Assembly (NCBI GenBank): GCA_012064415.1
Contig: SSNU01000068.1
Location: forward strand, 298,730-362,729
Length of the DNA stretch: 64,000 bases
Source: Gyrodactylus bullatarudis
Lineage: Eukaryota; Platyhelminthes; Monogenea; Gyrodactylidea; Gyrodactylidae
Direction: 5' to 3'
Part shown: positions 22,456 to 37,400 of the stretch, in pieces
How positions within the stretch are numbered: the stretch's first letter is position 1
Layout: every line of letters begins with the position of its first letter
Notes under the pieces: generated by a model
The model's input: only the letters and a program-made list of their open reading frames with translations
What the model was told of the DNA's origin: nothing
Databases searched by the model: none
Translations under genes and position numbers: made by a program

Positions 22456-25400
22456 CTAGACAATGTTTCTTCGATCAAAAGTTTTCGATACTAACGAATT
22501 ATCAATATTTTCAGACTTTTTAGCAAAGCCCTTATGGGCTGTCAAAGTCATGTAGCCAGAGTTTGCCTTTTGTGAAGCTAAATAATTGATCTGAATTGGT
22601 CCATTCCTCGATGCATCATTATTTTGGTCGCCGAGCATGGTGTAGTTTTCATCGAGAAACACTTTTAAATATTGGTTAGGTGTCTTTTGAGCTTCTGATA
22701 GGTATTCATTGTTGAATTCGTATGCTTTGATCTGGAAATGTTTGAATTTCGAATAGATTTTTGAAGAAAACTCAATGAAAATAACTCACTTGTGCATTTA
22801 AGCTTGAGCTCTCATCCAATGTGTTTGATTTTCCAAAACTTTTTCGAAACAATGGAATGGAAGTTGAACTAGTATCTGAAAACATCAAGTATTATATTTA
22901 CGTATAGCACAAATTTCATTAAACCCATAACCAGTCCCATGTCTAAATTCATGAGATACTATCAAGAATAGTTATAATATTTCAAAACTATAAGAATCTC
23001 TTACAGGTATGATAAAGATTTTCTGAAGTCAAAATTAATGGGGTTCCTTTATAAAATTTAAAAGATGTTCAAATTTCCATTTTTACATATGAAAATTTTT
23101 TTTTTTTTATGAAATACATGCTTTTCTTTATTTGAAAGTGGAATGATGATCAGAAGAGGTTTTTCAGGGATTCAGTGAATTTGGTATTCAAATTCCCTGA
23201 TTAGCCATTGACTAATAACTATTAATAGTTACAGTGAATCTGAAAACTTTAGGAATTCTGCAAAATCCCTGGGCAACAATCAGTGAGTCTGCAGACTCTC
23301 ATGGATTCTGAAAACTAACTATTCCCTTTTTAAAATATTGCAAGAAATTTTTTTCATTTTTTCACATTATGTAAGATTTCCATAATTTTTTTACAGAGAT
23401 CCTGTTTCTATCAATTTTTTAAATGGTTTTAGCCAAAGAAAAATCTCGAGTAAATTTAAGGTAACTAAACCTAATTGACATGAAATTCGTTATTATTGTG
23501 GGAAATCGAAAAATTTGAATTCATTGATTATCACGAAGGGGAACGATCCAAAATTCAAAAGATTAACTTTTCCTTGAAATCAGTAGATTCCTCTCTACCT
23601 CCACGGCAGAATTCGAATTCTTCGTCTAATGCTGATCTCGAATATCTGCATTTAACTGCTTCAAATCTTTGAAATCCATAAAAATTTTAAGCCCAAAAGT
23701 TGAAAAAAAGGAAACTCGGGGCATTTCCAAAATTCGAAAATCGGTCTAATTTTGGTCGGATTGAATTTTTTCTGAATTTTATTTTAATTTCCACAACTTA
23801 ATGGCTCATTTTATGATGAAATTTGAAAAATAAAATTTTTCCTGACTTTTCTGAGAAAAATATTGAATTTTTTGTAGAAAATGTAAATTCTCATCTTCAT
23901 GTCAACTAGCTTTAGTTAATTAGTAATCAGAGAATTTGAATACCGAATTTACAGAATCATTGGCTTGCAAATATATCTACAAATCAGTTTCCTTGAATCA
24001 AATCTTGATCATGAAAAACCTCTTCTTACCATCCTTCCAAATCAACAGGAAATGTTCAGTCAAATTCGAGTAAATGGGAATTTGGTGTCAATTCCAAATT
24101 TGAAAAATATCCTTAGAAATAAATTTTCAAATGATATTTAAAATCATGTATAATATGTATATTTAATAAAGTATAGTATTTCTCACCCATATTATCAGCT
24201 GAAACCTGATATATTGACTGGGCCTTGTCGAAATCAGATCCAACCAGAGTGTAGCTCGGAGTCATATGACCATAATTGTTATTAATGTTAGCTTGACTAT
24301 TATGCATGCCAAGATGATTTAGGGGAGCTTGATGTGTCCGATGATTACGCTTCAATACTGAAGTTCTATTTGATACTAACAAAATTATCATAAGTGCTAT
24401 GCAGGCCAAAACAACCAGGACAACCAGACTGGTTGCCAAACCCAAGATTAACTCTCTTGACAATAATGGTTTCTCATTAGACTGAGAATTTTTCCCACGA
24501 AAATATCCATCAGTCTTCCTATTGATAAACAGACCATTATCTGACTGTTTAATATGATTCCAAATATCCAACCATATCTGTATGGAAGAGCTTCGTGGCT
24601 CTACACCAAGATCACGCGCGAATATTTCAAAGTGTAAATTTGTCACAATCTGCGAATTTAACTGGGAGTATTTCTTTATCAATTTTTGGATATTCTCGGG
24701 GTTAGTTTGATTCAAGAATACTTCACCACTAACTTCGTCTATCCATATCGTGAATAGATTATCGGTAATCTTAGTGAAGAAACTGTTTGATTCATTCTTC
24801 TTTTTAAGATAATATCGAACAGTTCCATTCTGGCCTTTATCATCGTCCTTAGCTTCAACATGTGTTAATAAGAATTCATTTGGTGTATCTAAAGTGATAT
24901 TGAACCTAAAAGGCTTAAGGAAATTTCTCTTGTAGTCGTTTTCGGAGAAAATGAATTTTGGATCATTATCGTTAACATCCAGCACTCGTATGAGTATCAT
25001 AGTCTTGGTTGACTTTGGCTTTTCTCCACCATCAACTGCCATGACCTCAACATTGTGTTCCTCCTAAATAATAGAAAATAGTCAATTTTGTCTTTTAAAG
25101 TCTTATTTCTAACTAGATTTTAGGTTTCTGAGCCCACAATAAAGATTAAAGAACAAATTGTATACTTATTTAAAACCTCCTCCACAATCCCATTGGTTTT
25201 TATTTGACTTAAAAAGATTCAGTGAAATTTTATTTTTATCTAAATAATAAATCTTATAATGATTCATTATTAATGAATCATAATTATGATATAAAGCTAA
25301 TTGATATGAAGTTGGGAATTTATGATTTTTACAGAAATCTCGACTTTTTCATGAAGAATTCAAATTTGTTACAGATTTTTTGGAATCCTACTCATGCTGC

Positions 25401-28400
25401 CCACTTTTACCAGCTCAAGAAAAAAATTATTTTTATGAAAAATATGGTCATTTTTCAATTCCCATTTTGCGAAAAATCCTATTTTTTCGAAGTTTGAGCT
25501 AAAATTTTTTATTGATTTGAAAGTGGGAGGCTGATCGAAAGAGTGTTTTCAGGATCAAGATTAGACAAAAAAATCAATTCAAATGTATTTGATCTTATCA
25601 CTTTATCGTTTAGGAGCGGAATTTCGATTTTTTAATCATTTTCACTACTTGAAAATCAATGAAATTTCGATAATTCAAAATCTCTTGAAAATAGGGAAAC
25701 TGTCGATAATTTGACGGAGCTATTCAGCTTTATTATCTAATCTTGATCCGGAAAATAGATTTATTATTGCTCTCCCATTTTCAAATCAACAAAAATTTTC
25801 AGCTCAAATTTCGAAAAAATGGGATTTTTCCTATTTCTCTTTTTCGAGTTCTTAATGAAAAAATCTAGATTTCTGTAAAAATCATAGATACCCAACTTCA
25901 TATCAACCAACTTTATATTTACATTAAAGCTTAGTAGTTGAATCAATACATGATCTCATTTTTAGCTTCCAATGATCAAGAGTAAAGGTTGCACTAATCA
26001 GGAAATAACAATAAAAATAAATTTTTAAGAATCTAAAGTTTTGATTCAAAATAAATTTGGACCAGCCAATAACAGGCTGTCGGATCAAGACTTGAAATCG
26101 ATCAACTCCGTTCCTGAATGAATGTCCCAATATTTTAAAGAAACTAATGATATTTTTTCTTAGGCATAGGAAAATTATATTGTATACATTTTATAGTGAT
26201 AAATATGCAATGTGCTGTAATAATATGCTAAAAGGATGTAAATATCGACCGAATGTTTTGAATGTTTCATAACGTTTTAGAATCCATGCAAGATGAAGGC
26301 AGAAATTTGGAATGATTATTCAAAAAATTAATGCATGGTCTAATACCAGAGGTTGAACTCATGATAAATTAACGAACTTTTATCGAGACATAAAATTCAT
26401 GTTGATTCCGAATCTGTGCTCAGAATTCTCCCTACAAGGTTTGGGTATAATTTGGGAAAATGTAAAAGAGCGAAGTTTCCGGAACAAATCTGATGCTAAA
26501 TCTAAGGGTCTATTCATTGATGTATAGTATGAGTTTATGTTGCTCCTGGTCTCAAAGTTATTAAGCTTTATTCAAAGGTGTTTTTAATTCGATCTGATTG
26601 GTTCATTCTATGAAGAAGAAACTACCAGACACAGCTAGACATGATAACATTTTCAAATCTTGAACAAATCTGAACTAAAAATAAGAAGTCCTCAATATGG
26701 CTTTTAAATATTTCAGTCAGTTCCTCCTTCTGATGTAATTCACTTAAGTTATAAAAATAGTTCATTTAGCAGACTTTTTTTGTTATTTTGACCTTTGATT
26801 TTGTTTTGAAAATCATCGGTTCTGATATTAATCGATTCGAGGATGAAAATCGAGTTGATTCAGCATTACTAAACTTTAGAAAGGGAAGAGAAACATGTTT
26901 TTTCATGAAGTGAAATAACTCGTTCATTTTAACTGTCAATTAAAGTCTTTCATTATCAGAGCAACCAAACCACCTTGGGTATGAGAGTGTCTTATAAAAT
27001 TGTCATTAATATTAAACTAAAGGTTGCAGATGTAGAGAAATTTCGTTGATAAGAATTCTGACATAGAAGGACTAATATAAAACGTTGATTATCAGGACTA
27101 ATGGTTCAGTGAGGAGTTTTAATATGGACGAAACGTGTCTGCATGAATTCTATACAAGTCTCTTATGGAACTGACATGGGAAATAAACAAGCCTTGACTT
27201 ACTTTATCTTCCCTATCCAGATTGTAAACATTATCATTGGTGTATAGACGTCCGTCATCGGTCAGTTTCCATTTACAGTGATCCGGCATTTCTTCCAAGA
27301 TATCACTGTTATCAACTCGCTTTGATTCAAATGCATGTATTGAATGGCATCTTTTATTACTGACATTTGCCAGACGATACTTGACTTTTCCATTTTTACC
27401 TTCATCATTGTCATAGGCTTTGATGATCCCGATAAGACCTTTATAATTCTCCTGAATCTTGAATAATTAAATATTTATATCATAACTACTTTCAAGTAAA
27501 CACACAAAATAAACAAACATGGAAAATTAGAGTTTCATTGAAGTACGGGTCACTGTCATTCTGATCGATAATCCTTATTTTCACTTTAGCCGTATCTGAA
27601 TTTATCTTCTCCAGACACTGAGCATAATCCGTTTGGGAAATTTCTCCTGAATAAGGCTTACTAAGGAACTTCCACAGAGTTTGATTATCAAAAACTTTAA
27701 CCACGAGCCGATACTCATCACGATGCTCACGATCGAAGCTATAAAGAATGAAATTATAAAGATCGAATTTTTCCAGAATTAAAATTTTTTCTCTTACATT
27801 TCCTTTGAGTATAAAGTTCCATTGGCTGAGTTAATATTGAAAAAAATTGAATCTTCATCATTCACGAGATAATAAAAAGGCTTTGCATTCAGTCCAAAGT
27901 CAGAATCTATGGCAATTGGTGAACCTATTGGCGTGTTGATTGGTGAATTTTCAGGAATTTCAAATTGGAAACTCTCCTGAATGAATCTTGGGTCATTATC
28001 GTTCTTATCTAGGACGTTTATCGTCAATTTCTCCAAGGCGTAGCGCGGATTTTTCTCATCGTGATCTCGACAAATGAGACAAACTGATAATTGATGTGTT
28101 ACCTCACGGTCAATATTTGTATTCTCCTTCACTGCTAAATGGTACGTTTTTTCCTATATAAAGATAAATTCAGTTCAGAATTTGATAAAGTGATGATTCC
28201 GAAGAATTTCAAATTTGAGAAATTAGAAATTTAGCGCCAGTGTTCATTTGAAAATCCGTTTTTTTATTCATTTTTATTTTAGACGTTTTATCATACATCG
28301 AACCTAAATCAAGATTTGTAAACTAGAGGCAATCAAACTGTCCTATTATATAATCTGATAATAATTTATCCTAGAAATATCTGTACATATATTATCTGAT

Positions 28401-31400
28401 TTTTTGAAGAGATAAAGAAAAAACTGTAAACATGAAATTAATCAACAATTCTAAGAAAAATCTATTGGCAATTTTCTTATGTTGCATACAATTTTTTTCT
28501 GTTTTTTTCATAATTCAATAACTTCATGATTGCTATTTCCATTTTTTAATGTAACTTAAATCAATTTTACTGAGTAAGATCTACATCAATGTTATAAAAA
28601 CTTTTTTTCAGGGTATTTCTCCTTTTTTTGTATAACTCAGTAATCGTTTTTTTTAAATAAATTCTTCCCTATTTTAGATGAAATTAAAGGCAAGCGGTAG
28701 AAAAAATCCTTCAAGCATAAAGCTTTCCTCACTAATGATCATAGAGTTTTGAAAAATTTCAGTACAATTCCTGGAGAAATAGTTTTGACGTAATCTTGTT
28801 CAATTTCAGTTTTCTTGTTTACAAACTATCAAGAAGAAAATCAAATTTTAATCAAAAATAAGATTGAAATCTCATTAAATAACTCTAAAACTTAGCCCTT
28901 TTGGACTGATTGTGAACAAATTCAAGTGTAAACCCCCACCACTGGTTCGAAAAAGTTAAGGGTTATGTTAGAAGCATTATTATAAGAAAGGTTGATTTTA
29001 ATTCTTTGATCACTGACAAAAATAAGAATAATTTGATGAGCCAAGATCTTGGTGTTAACTTTTTCAACTGTTCTACTTATTCGAAATTCTTCTATAGATA
29101 ATTCCAAAAATTCAAGATTAAGCTTTTTATTAATACTGAGTTTAAGAAATTTACTCTTTCACCAGTTCTGTTAAGTAAAAGACTCTGAATTGAGAGCAAA
29201 ATCGTATTTTTTTCAAATAGATTCAGCTTTCATTGCATTGTTTATTATTGCAAGCAAAGAAGTTTGGTTTATGATACAAAATGGAGCTTCTCATGTTCAT
29301 CAATCAACCACCACTTTTCGTTAATCTCACAAGCTTCACTTGTTATTCAATATACTTTAGTACGAATAGAACATTAATAGATCAAAAATTTTATCGCAGT
29401 TTCTTGAACAAAGCCAACGATTTTCGCAGCTGACTGTAAGGTCTTTGTCAATTTTTGAGCTCCTTTTCTTCTACATCAATTCTTAATCGTTCAAGAAAAA
29501 TGATTGCTTTAATTGAATTTAACACGTAGAAAGATCTCTCTTTTATTTCAGAATGTATTCTACAGTTAATTCTTCATCCTTCTCTGAGTTTAGCAGAGTT
29601 TTGAATTTATATTTGCTCAGTTTAAACACTTGAGAGTTCATATAATGCAAGGAGAGGCTTGAATTTAGAATCAATAATTCATAAAACTACACTTGTGATA
29701 TGTGATTATGCATAGTTTTATTTCTCGCGTACTTCTCATTAGTACGAATCCTTTTCCCATAGTTAAAAACAAGATTTCTCATTTTGAATTACTGCATTAT
29801 GAAGCGACTATGTAAATGTTTGTAAGGATAATCTTGAGAATTGAAGCATTCTTAGCATTTTGAGAAAGAAGCTAAAAACTTTTTACAATAATCTGATTAC
29901 TGTAGATAATATAGACCAGACATTCATTTAAAATTATAAAATTCCAGTAATCTGTGGGTTTACAAAAACTAATCCAATAGATTTCAGTAACGTAAAATAT
30001 TTTCTTTGTTACTATTGGCTCTTTCTGAATGGATTCAGAGGGTTCGGAACGCTACTACTCTTAAAACCTGCTAGTCCAATTTCATCAATTTAGCTTTCAT
30101 TTCTAAAGACAAAGATTCTAATTTTATATTAAGTCATAAGGAAATAACTAAAATCCCTAAAAATAGTTCATAAAAAGTACCTGAGGAAAACTGTGTATTA
30201 TTTTTGAGGCTCAAGCAATTGAAATTTGTGAAAGTGTATTTTATAATTTATATTTTAAAAACTCCTCCATATTCAAAAGATAAGATAAAGGTTATTTTAA
30301 AATTCATAGATTCCCAACTTCGATCAGTTAAATATTACAAGTGGTTTTGAGTATTTTTTCGAGAGACAATCCAAGTTGAATTTGATACAAACAAAAATGA
30401 TTTTTGATGAAAAACTACATTAGCTCCTGTAGAAAAGACACTTCAAGCGACTCTCCGATGAAAAAAGTCCTTTCATTGAATAAATTAGTTTTAAATACAT
30501 CCACATAGATTTAAGGTCATCAGAAATTTATTTTTTCTTTGGTTTTTCATCTTCATTGGCCTTCTTGAAATTATTTGATTAGAGGAAGAATTGGTGGGGA
30601 AATTTGATTTAATTTTCATATGAAATTTCACAAGAATCCCTCCACTCTCATCGATAATTTGAATAATCTTTTCACATCTCTTTTGTTATGGAATAAATGT
30701 ATTTATTCCACCACAAACTTTTACTAATTACAGTTAAGGGTAAGTGTTACATATTTCTCGTAACAATTCTAAAGATTAACTTTTACTTTCAAATGTCAAC
30801 CTGTTTTGCAAGGTAGTAGAAAATTTTTCGAAAAAAAACTTTTTTATTGGCATCAATTTTAGCTTGTAATTCTAAAAATGTCTTATTTGAAAATCATTTT
30901 CTCCTGGTATGTAACTATAGACTAGGACGAGATTTTCCAAAATTACTAAACTCACCCATCGATATTGTAAATTTGATCTTCAGATATTTTTATATTATCC
31001 CAGCAAATTTCGCTTCAAATAATATGCTTCTGTGAAAATTTTCAAATTAAAAACGTTTTTTGACCGATCAAAACCGTAATATTCATGAAAAATAAGAGAA
31101 ATTTCATTTTAACTATTTAAAAAAACAATTTAAACAGGATTCAAGTCATTTTTGAAACTCTTTTATATTTATATAGAACATAATTTGAAAATTTTGTCTA
31201 TTTTGTTCCAGAAGCATAATCTTTCAGATTATCTTTAATCAAAATTGAAAATTGATCATTTAAGTTTCCAGAGATCAGAGGCCACAAGTGAAATTTCACT
31301 CTAGTCTGTTCCTCAAATTTATCCTAAACCATGATCAAAATAAAAAAAAGAAAAGTTTAATCTCTGCCACCCCCTAAGTTAACAAACTTATCAAAACCTC

Positions 31401-34400
31401 TTATAAAAAAAGTTAGAGTGTTTCTTACCAGGGTAGGATCTTTGACCAATTTGAAATAATCTGAAGTATCAATCCCTTCCCATTCATAGTTTTGTTGCAT
31501 CGCATTGGAGCGGAGCCAACATTTTTTGATATCTTGACTTAGAGTACAAGAACATTGTCCACTTGAGCCAGAATCTTGATCACTGACCTTGATAAGGGCA
31601 ATGTAAGAATTTCCGTTGGAATTTTCTCGGACTCTGAGACCTTGTTGTTTTTTTGTGTAAGGTGTGATGCTGCTTTCTAAAGAATATTTAAATAAAGTTT
31701 ATTAATCTAAATTTGATCTTTTAAATATTAATAAATTTAATAATAGGATGTTCTGAATTCTGATTTATAATATTAACAGGCATTCGGAGAAAACTGAATT
31801 AAAGTCAGTCAACGGTATCCTAAAACTTCCAGAGAAACACTGAATCGCACTGCCCTTTAAAGACTTCAATTCTATAGTCATTAGTAATAAGTTATTACTC
31901 TAATTGTATGATTGTGAAGTATTAAACACTAATGCAACCGTTTTTTGATGTCATTCAGGTGATTAATAAAATAGTTTTCAAGGTATGGTGTTTTAGTTTA
32001 AATGGCGAATATATTGTTGAATAAAATCTCTTATAAAAGTAACAATAATAAAAACGAGAAACTCCTATTATCGATTGCTTCTATACAACTTTTAATGATA
32101 ATGAAAAAATGCTCTAAGTAGGCAAGAGAAAAAATGAATATACTATTCGGACGTCAGAGTTAGAAATTTGATTTATTGAAGGTGAAAAGAATGGAAATAA
32201 TAACTTTAGGAATATTTCTTTGATCTGAATGATTTCTTTCTCTGTGTGATTGTGAATGAATTTTTACAAAAACGACAAAATTGTACATTTCATGAGTCAT
32301 TAGCTAATTATAATATTTAATAGAGGTAGATGACTTTTTATATACACCTAGTTGAAGATGATTTTATAAAATTTTCAATCGAATTTGATCAAGAGTTTTT
32401 GGCCAACTTTAACCATACGAAGAAAATAAATTAAGGAAATTACGACATATTTCAAATCTCGAGTTTACAAATTCCAGCATGATTGTGGAGCCTCATAAGG
32501 TTGGTTGATATGGGGTTGGGAATCTAAGATTTTACAGAAACCTCGATTTTTTCATCAAGAATTCGAATATTTATATATCCTACTCATGTTGCACACTTTT
32601 ACGATTTGAAGAAAAAAAATTATTTTCATGAAAAATATGTTAGTTTTTCAAATTTCAATTAGGCGACAAAATCCCATTTTTTCGAGCTTTAAAATTTTTA
32701 TTTATTTAGTTAAATTGATATTTTTGTCTAATCTTGATCTTGAAAAAACTCTTTTGATCACTCTTCAACTTTCAAATAAAAAAAAATTTTCGGTTCAAAT
32801 TTCGAAAAATGGAGCCAAATTGAAATTTGAAAAACTCTCATATTTTTCATGAAAAGAGGGCAACATGAGTAGGATTCTAAACAATATTTCGTAATATTCG
32901 AATTCTTGATGAAAAAATCGAGATTTCTGTAAAAATCGTATATTCTCAACTTCATATCAATTAGTTTTATGTTAGGAAATTATCTACAAGAGCGGAGAAT
33001 CATCTAAGAAGATCTTAGACAAGTGGAACATGCAGCTTCAATTTTATAATAAGGATCATCTAGGGATAAACTTGGCCCAATACAAAGCTTATTTCAAAAA
33101 TTTATTGAAAATTGTCAACTCTCATACAATCCATCAGAACAAGTAACAGTTGATGAGCAACTTGTTGGGTTTAGGGGAAGATGTCCCTTCAAAGTGCATA
33201 TTCCGTCTAAGCCAGCCAAATACGGTATGAAAATATGGGCTCTTTTTGATGCGAAGAATTCCTATCTTTGCAATGCTCAAGTTTATATCGGAAAAGAAAA
33301 TGATCTTCCAGAGAGAGGCCAAGGTGAAAGAGTAGTGAGAGAATTATCATATCCATTTATAAATAAAGGAAGAACGATCACATGTGACAACTTCTTCACA
33401 ACTTTTGATCTTGCTAAGTATTTGTTCTCTAAAAAGACAGCTCTTGTTGGAACGTGTAGAAAATCAAGAATTTTCCTACCTGTCGGCTTTCAATCAAATA
33501 AAATTATTGAAGGAACCTTAGAATATGCATTCAGCGATCGAGTCGTTATCATGCGATTTGGCCATAAAAAAATAAGCCTGTTGTTCTACTTTCAACACTA
33601 CATCAAAAGCCTGATGATACTGGCAATAAACCAGAAATTATTGAATATTATAACTCCACAAAAGGTGGAGTTGACACTCTTGATCAGTTAGTCGGTAACT
33701 ATACAAGTAGAAGATCTACTAAGCGATGGCTACTGTCTCTGTTTTGGAATATCTTGGATATAGCAGCCGTAATTGCCTTTGTTTTGTATCGATTAAAATG
33801 GCCTTTGATCAAAAGTTCTAAAGGATGCACCAGAAGAATATTTCTGAAAAACCTATCCTATCAGCTTTTGAATATTGAGAGTACACCATCTCAGCCACCA
33901 CTAGCTAAGAGGATAAGGGCCTCAAATCACTCCTCTGAAACTCCAAGTAGGAAAAACAGCGTATCTAAAGGAAGATGCGTCATTTGTCCAAGGTCAAGAG
34001 ACAAAAAATTTCGATCTTTATGTTTAAAATGCTCGAAAAATGTTTGTGATGAACATTATGAAATTATTTGTGACTCGTGTAAACAATAATTTTTCATATA
34101 TAAATTTTTTTCTATTGAAAACCCCCAATATTTCATATTAAAATGAATGGGGTATATATGGACCCCAGAGGTATTATTTGTAATTTTTACATTGTATAGG
34201 GCAAGGGTTAACCTAATTGATGTGTTCAGTAAAACTATAATCTACAACTAACTTGGCCAATGTGAGCTTTTTCATTTTTCACTCCACTATTGCTATTTAT
34301 TGGAGAGTTTTGCTGTTTTTTCAGTTTACATTCTATTTTCTTTAACTTTTACTATTTCTTTCATAATTTGTAAATTATTATCTTGATTGAACTCTTAACT

Positions 34401-37400
34401 AATATCATTTTTTAAGTATTACTGTATCACTGATGATGGTTCGAGAAATGTACATGGTTTTAATACATCTTCTTTCTAAATTATGAATTTAAGTGGCTTT
34501 TCGGACGTGCTTGAAAAACAACGTGAATTCGTGATAATAAATTTAAAACCATCTACAATTTATCTTTATTCACGATACACTCTAATTTTTGGTACCATAA
34601 TCAACAAAAAGAATCAGTTAGTCAAGATAAATCAAACATTTTTTTTCCATTTTAATTAGAAACTACTATAGAATTGAGATTGTTAAAGTATTATTAACAA
34701 GTGATGTTATCAAAACAAATTTAACTCTTCATCCTTTTATCATCAACTAAAAAAATTATTTGGAATAAAGATAAAATACTTATCATTGACTCTTTTTGTT
34801 GTTCTTATTCATTATAGAGTGGAGTTGAGTAACATTTAGAAAAACCAGTATTTGTATTAAACTAATTTTCCAGAGTTTCTTTTTAAAGGTACTTAGTTCT
34901 AAACGGTCTATAGAGGAAGGTTTAGAAAGCATTTCTTAATCTAATTTAGGAATATTTTAATGAATATTTCGAGTTTCATCGTTAGTGACTTGCTAGTTGC
35001 TACGTTAAATTAAAAGCGGATCAAACGGTCCAAACTAAAATTTGGACCTCTATACTAGTGAAAAAATCATTAAAAATAAAATTCAATTCAAAAATATTTT
35101 GGGACTTTTTCCACTTTTGATTAAGTGTCTAATTTTTTCCATTTTTAGAGGGATAAAGAAGGTCAAAAGAAGTTTTACAGGATCACATTCAGACAAGAAA
35201 ACCGAAATGGCACAATTTTCATAAACGGAACTTGAATAAACCATTTTTTCGACTTGATCCTCAGACATTTTAGAGTCAAAGTTGATATCATTCGAAAGAG
35301 CGTAAAATTTTCTATAAGAAGCGTATAAGTTCAAAAATGCTTTTCAAATGGATCATTCTTAAAGTTGATAATGATGCAAGATGATAATAAATTTAGCACA
35401 AATTATGTACTAACCTTCATTTACATCTTGTTCTTCTTGGTCAAGCTGAAGGGGGTAAGGAGTGACCTTTATACTAGGCTCATTATCGTTTAAATCTGTG
35501 AGTCTCACATAGACAGATCCTTGATAGATAGCATTCGAATTATTTGCAATGATTGGTATCTGTAAATCAATAAAGTTGTAGGCTTTTTTACCGATTACTT
35601 CAAAATCAAGCTGATTTTGAAGTGTAATAATTCCCTTTGATGAGATCCTAAATAGATCTATTATTTTCTTATCAGCTTTGCGATCAATTTTAAATGAAAA
35701 CGATGATAAATCATTTTTCTCAGATCCAAATAATTTCTCATAACTTGATCTTGTGAAGGGATAACTGCATTCTTGATTATAGAAGTTTGATTTTGTCTGA
35801 TTACTCAAGCCAATAATATCATCATCCCTCACGGATAATTGAGCCAACTGTGAACCTATTGGTGTATTCTCTGGGATAATAATGCGTAAAGGAAACTTTT
35901 CCAAATCATTCGAAAGAGCTGATCCGTCAATGAAAACTTTCTCAATATAAATGCTTGCTGGATGATCATCCTTATCAGTTAAACGAACTCGAATTGTTAT
36001 CGATGTAGTTAGCGAGTAGGCATCTGATGCGATCAATTGGAGATCATATCCCATGCAAGATTCTCTGTCCAGTTTAGTTAATAATCGAAGGGTTGGTGTT
36101 TCCTCTGGTGAATGCATAACGTTGAGAGCGAATTTGTCTTCGTGTCCCTTTAAAGTGGAAAATGTATCAAGTGATTTAATTAATAAATGGATTAATCAAT
36201 CAAAAATAATATTAGTTTAAAATGAGTCGATCAGAAAGAGAAGACGTCGGTGAATATCTTAGCACCATGACAAGATTAGAAATTAAGTTGAATTATGGGA
36301 TTTTATCTAACTTCTTGTACTTTTGAGCAGAAACTAGGATAAAATGTTGATCTACTCATTTTTATTGAAATGCACAAAATACTTTGTTAGTTTCTTGTTC
36401 TAATGGATTTAAAATGTAGAGAAAATCCTTTCCGAAATACCGATAAGATGTCTCAATGCTCCACTTTTTCAATATTTTATCAAGTTTATGTAACCAAATA
36501 CTGATATCTAGGATCATTTTCAGACGATTTTGGCTATAGAAGTTACTCAAAAACTCCCTTTCCGAGAAGTCTTCGAAATTGATTAAATAAGTTTACACCC
36601 TTAAGCTCAAAAGAATAAAAATTTGAGCCAGAATGACATCTTGTGACTTTTTAACTTAAGGGCGTCTGGTAACATTCGAATTTAGGAGAAACAGCAAGAA
36701 AATCTTGTCTGAATTATGTTGAAAAACAACTGCAAACTTTTATAGGATTGATAAAATTGTGTTAATTTGATTAATTTGATCTATCAATCATTGAATTCTA
36801 CATAAAATTACAAGGAGGATTATATATATATAACTTTTAAACATTTTATGTTGATTTTGTATTTAGCTTTTTTAAAATACACACAAACGTGTGTAAAGAT
36901 ATATCTATATTTATCATTTTCACTTTTTCCCTCTCATCAGCTCACAAACTTTTGCAGAGTGTAGTTGGTCTTTCCCTCACTCTATCTGTTTATTACTTGT
37001 ATCGTAGGAGAAACGTGAATTGGGGTAGAAGAAGGAGAAAAAACTAGATATCTCACACAACATCATCACCATAAAAGTCAACAATGATTTACTTTTTTTC
37101 CAAATTCTAAAAAGTGTATAACAATCAGAGTGAATAGATTGAATTCTCCTACTTCTGGATGTGATTGTGAGAGAGTTCAATTAAATTCAGAGTCAACTCT
37201 ATAGATGTTGAATAAATCACTCAGATTTTGGAAAAGTTTAATCTCAAACTCCTTCATCCATCATTAACAGTGTCACATAAATGATACATCTTGGCAATTT
37301 GGTTAGTGGAAAAAGTCTATCTGATTGCGTTTCCCATTAAAATTGAGTAAAGTTGTAAGGATAAGAAAAATTATTTTTTCCATTTATGAATATAAAAATT

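Noticed and set aside
25222..25946. Recurring open frames with the peptide MKLGIYDFYRNLDFF
   Set aside because: They come from both arms and both strands of the hairpin repeat, differ in length and have no splice context. They are repeat sequence, not genes.
36977..37180. Minus-strand ORF in protocadherin intron 2
   Set aside because: No splice sites keep the protocadherin frame through it, and the joined exons on either side already match in phase.
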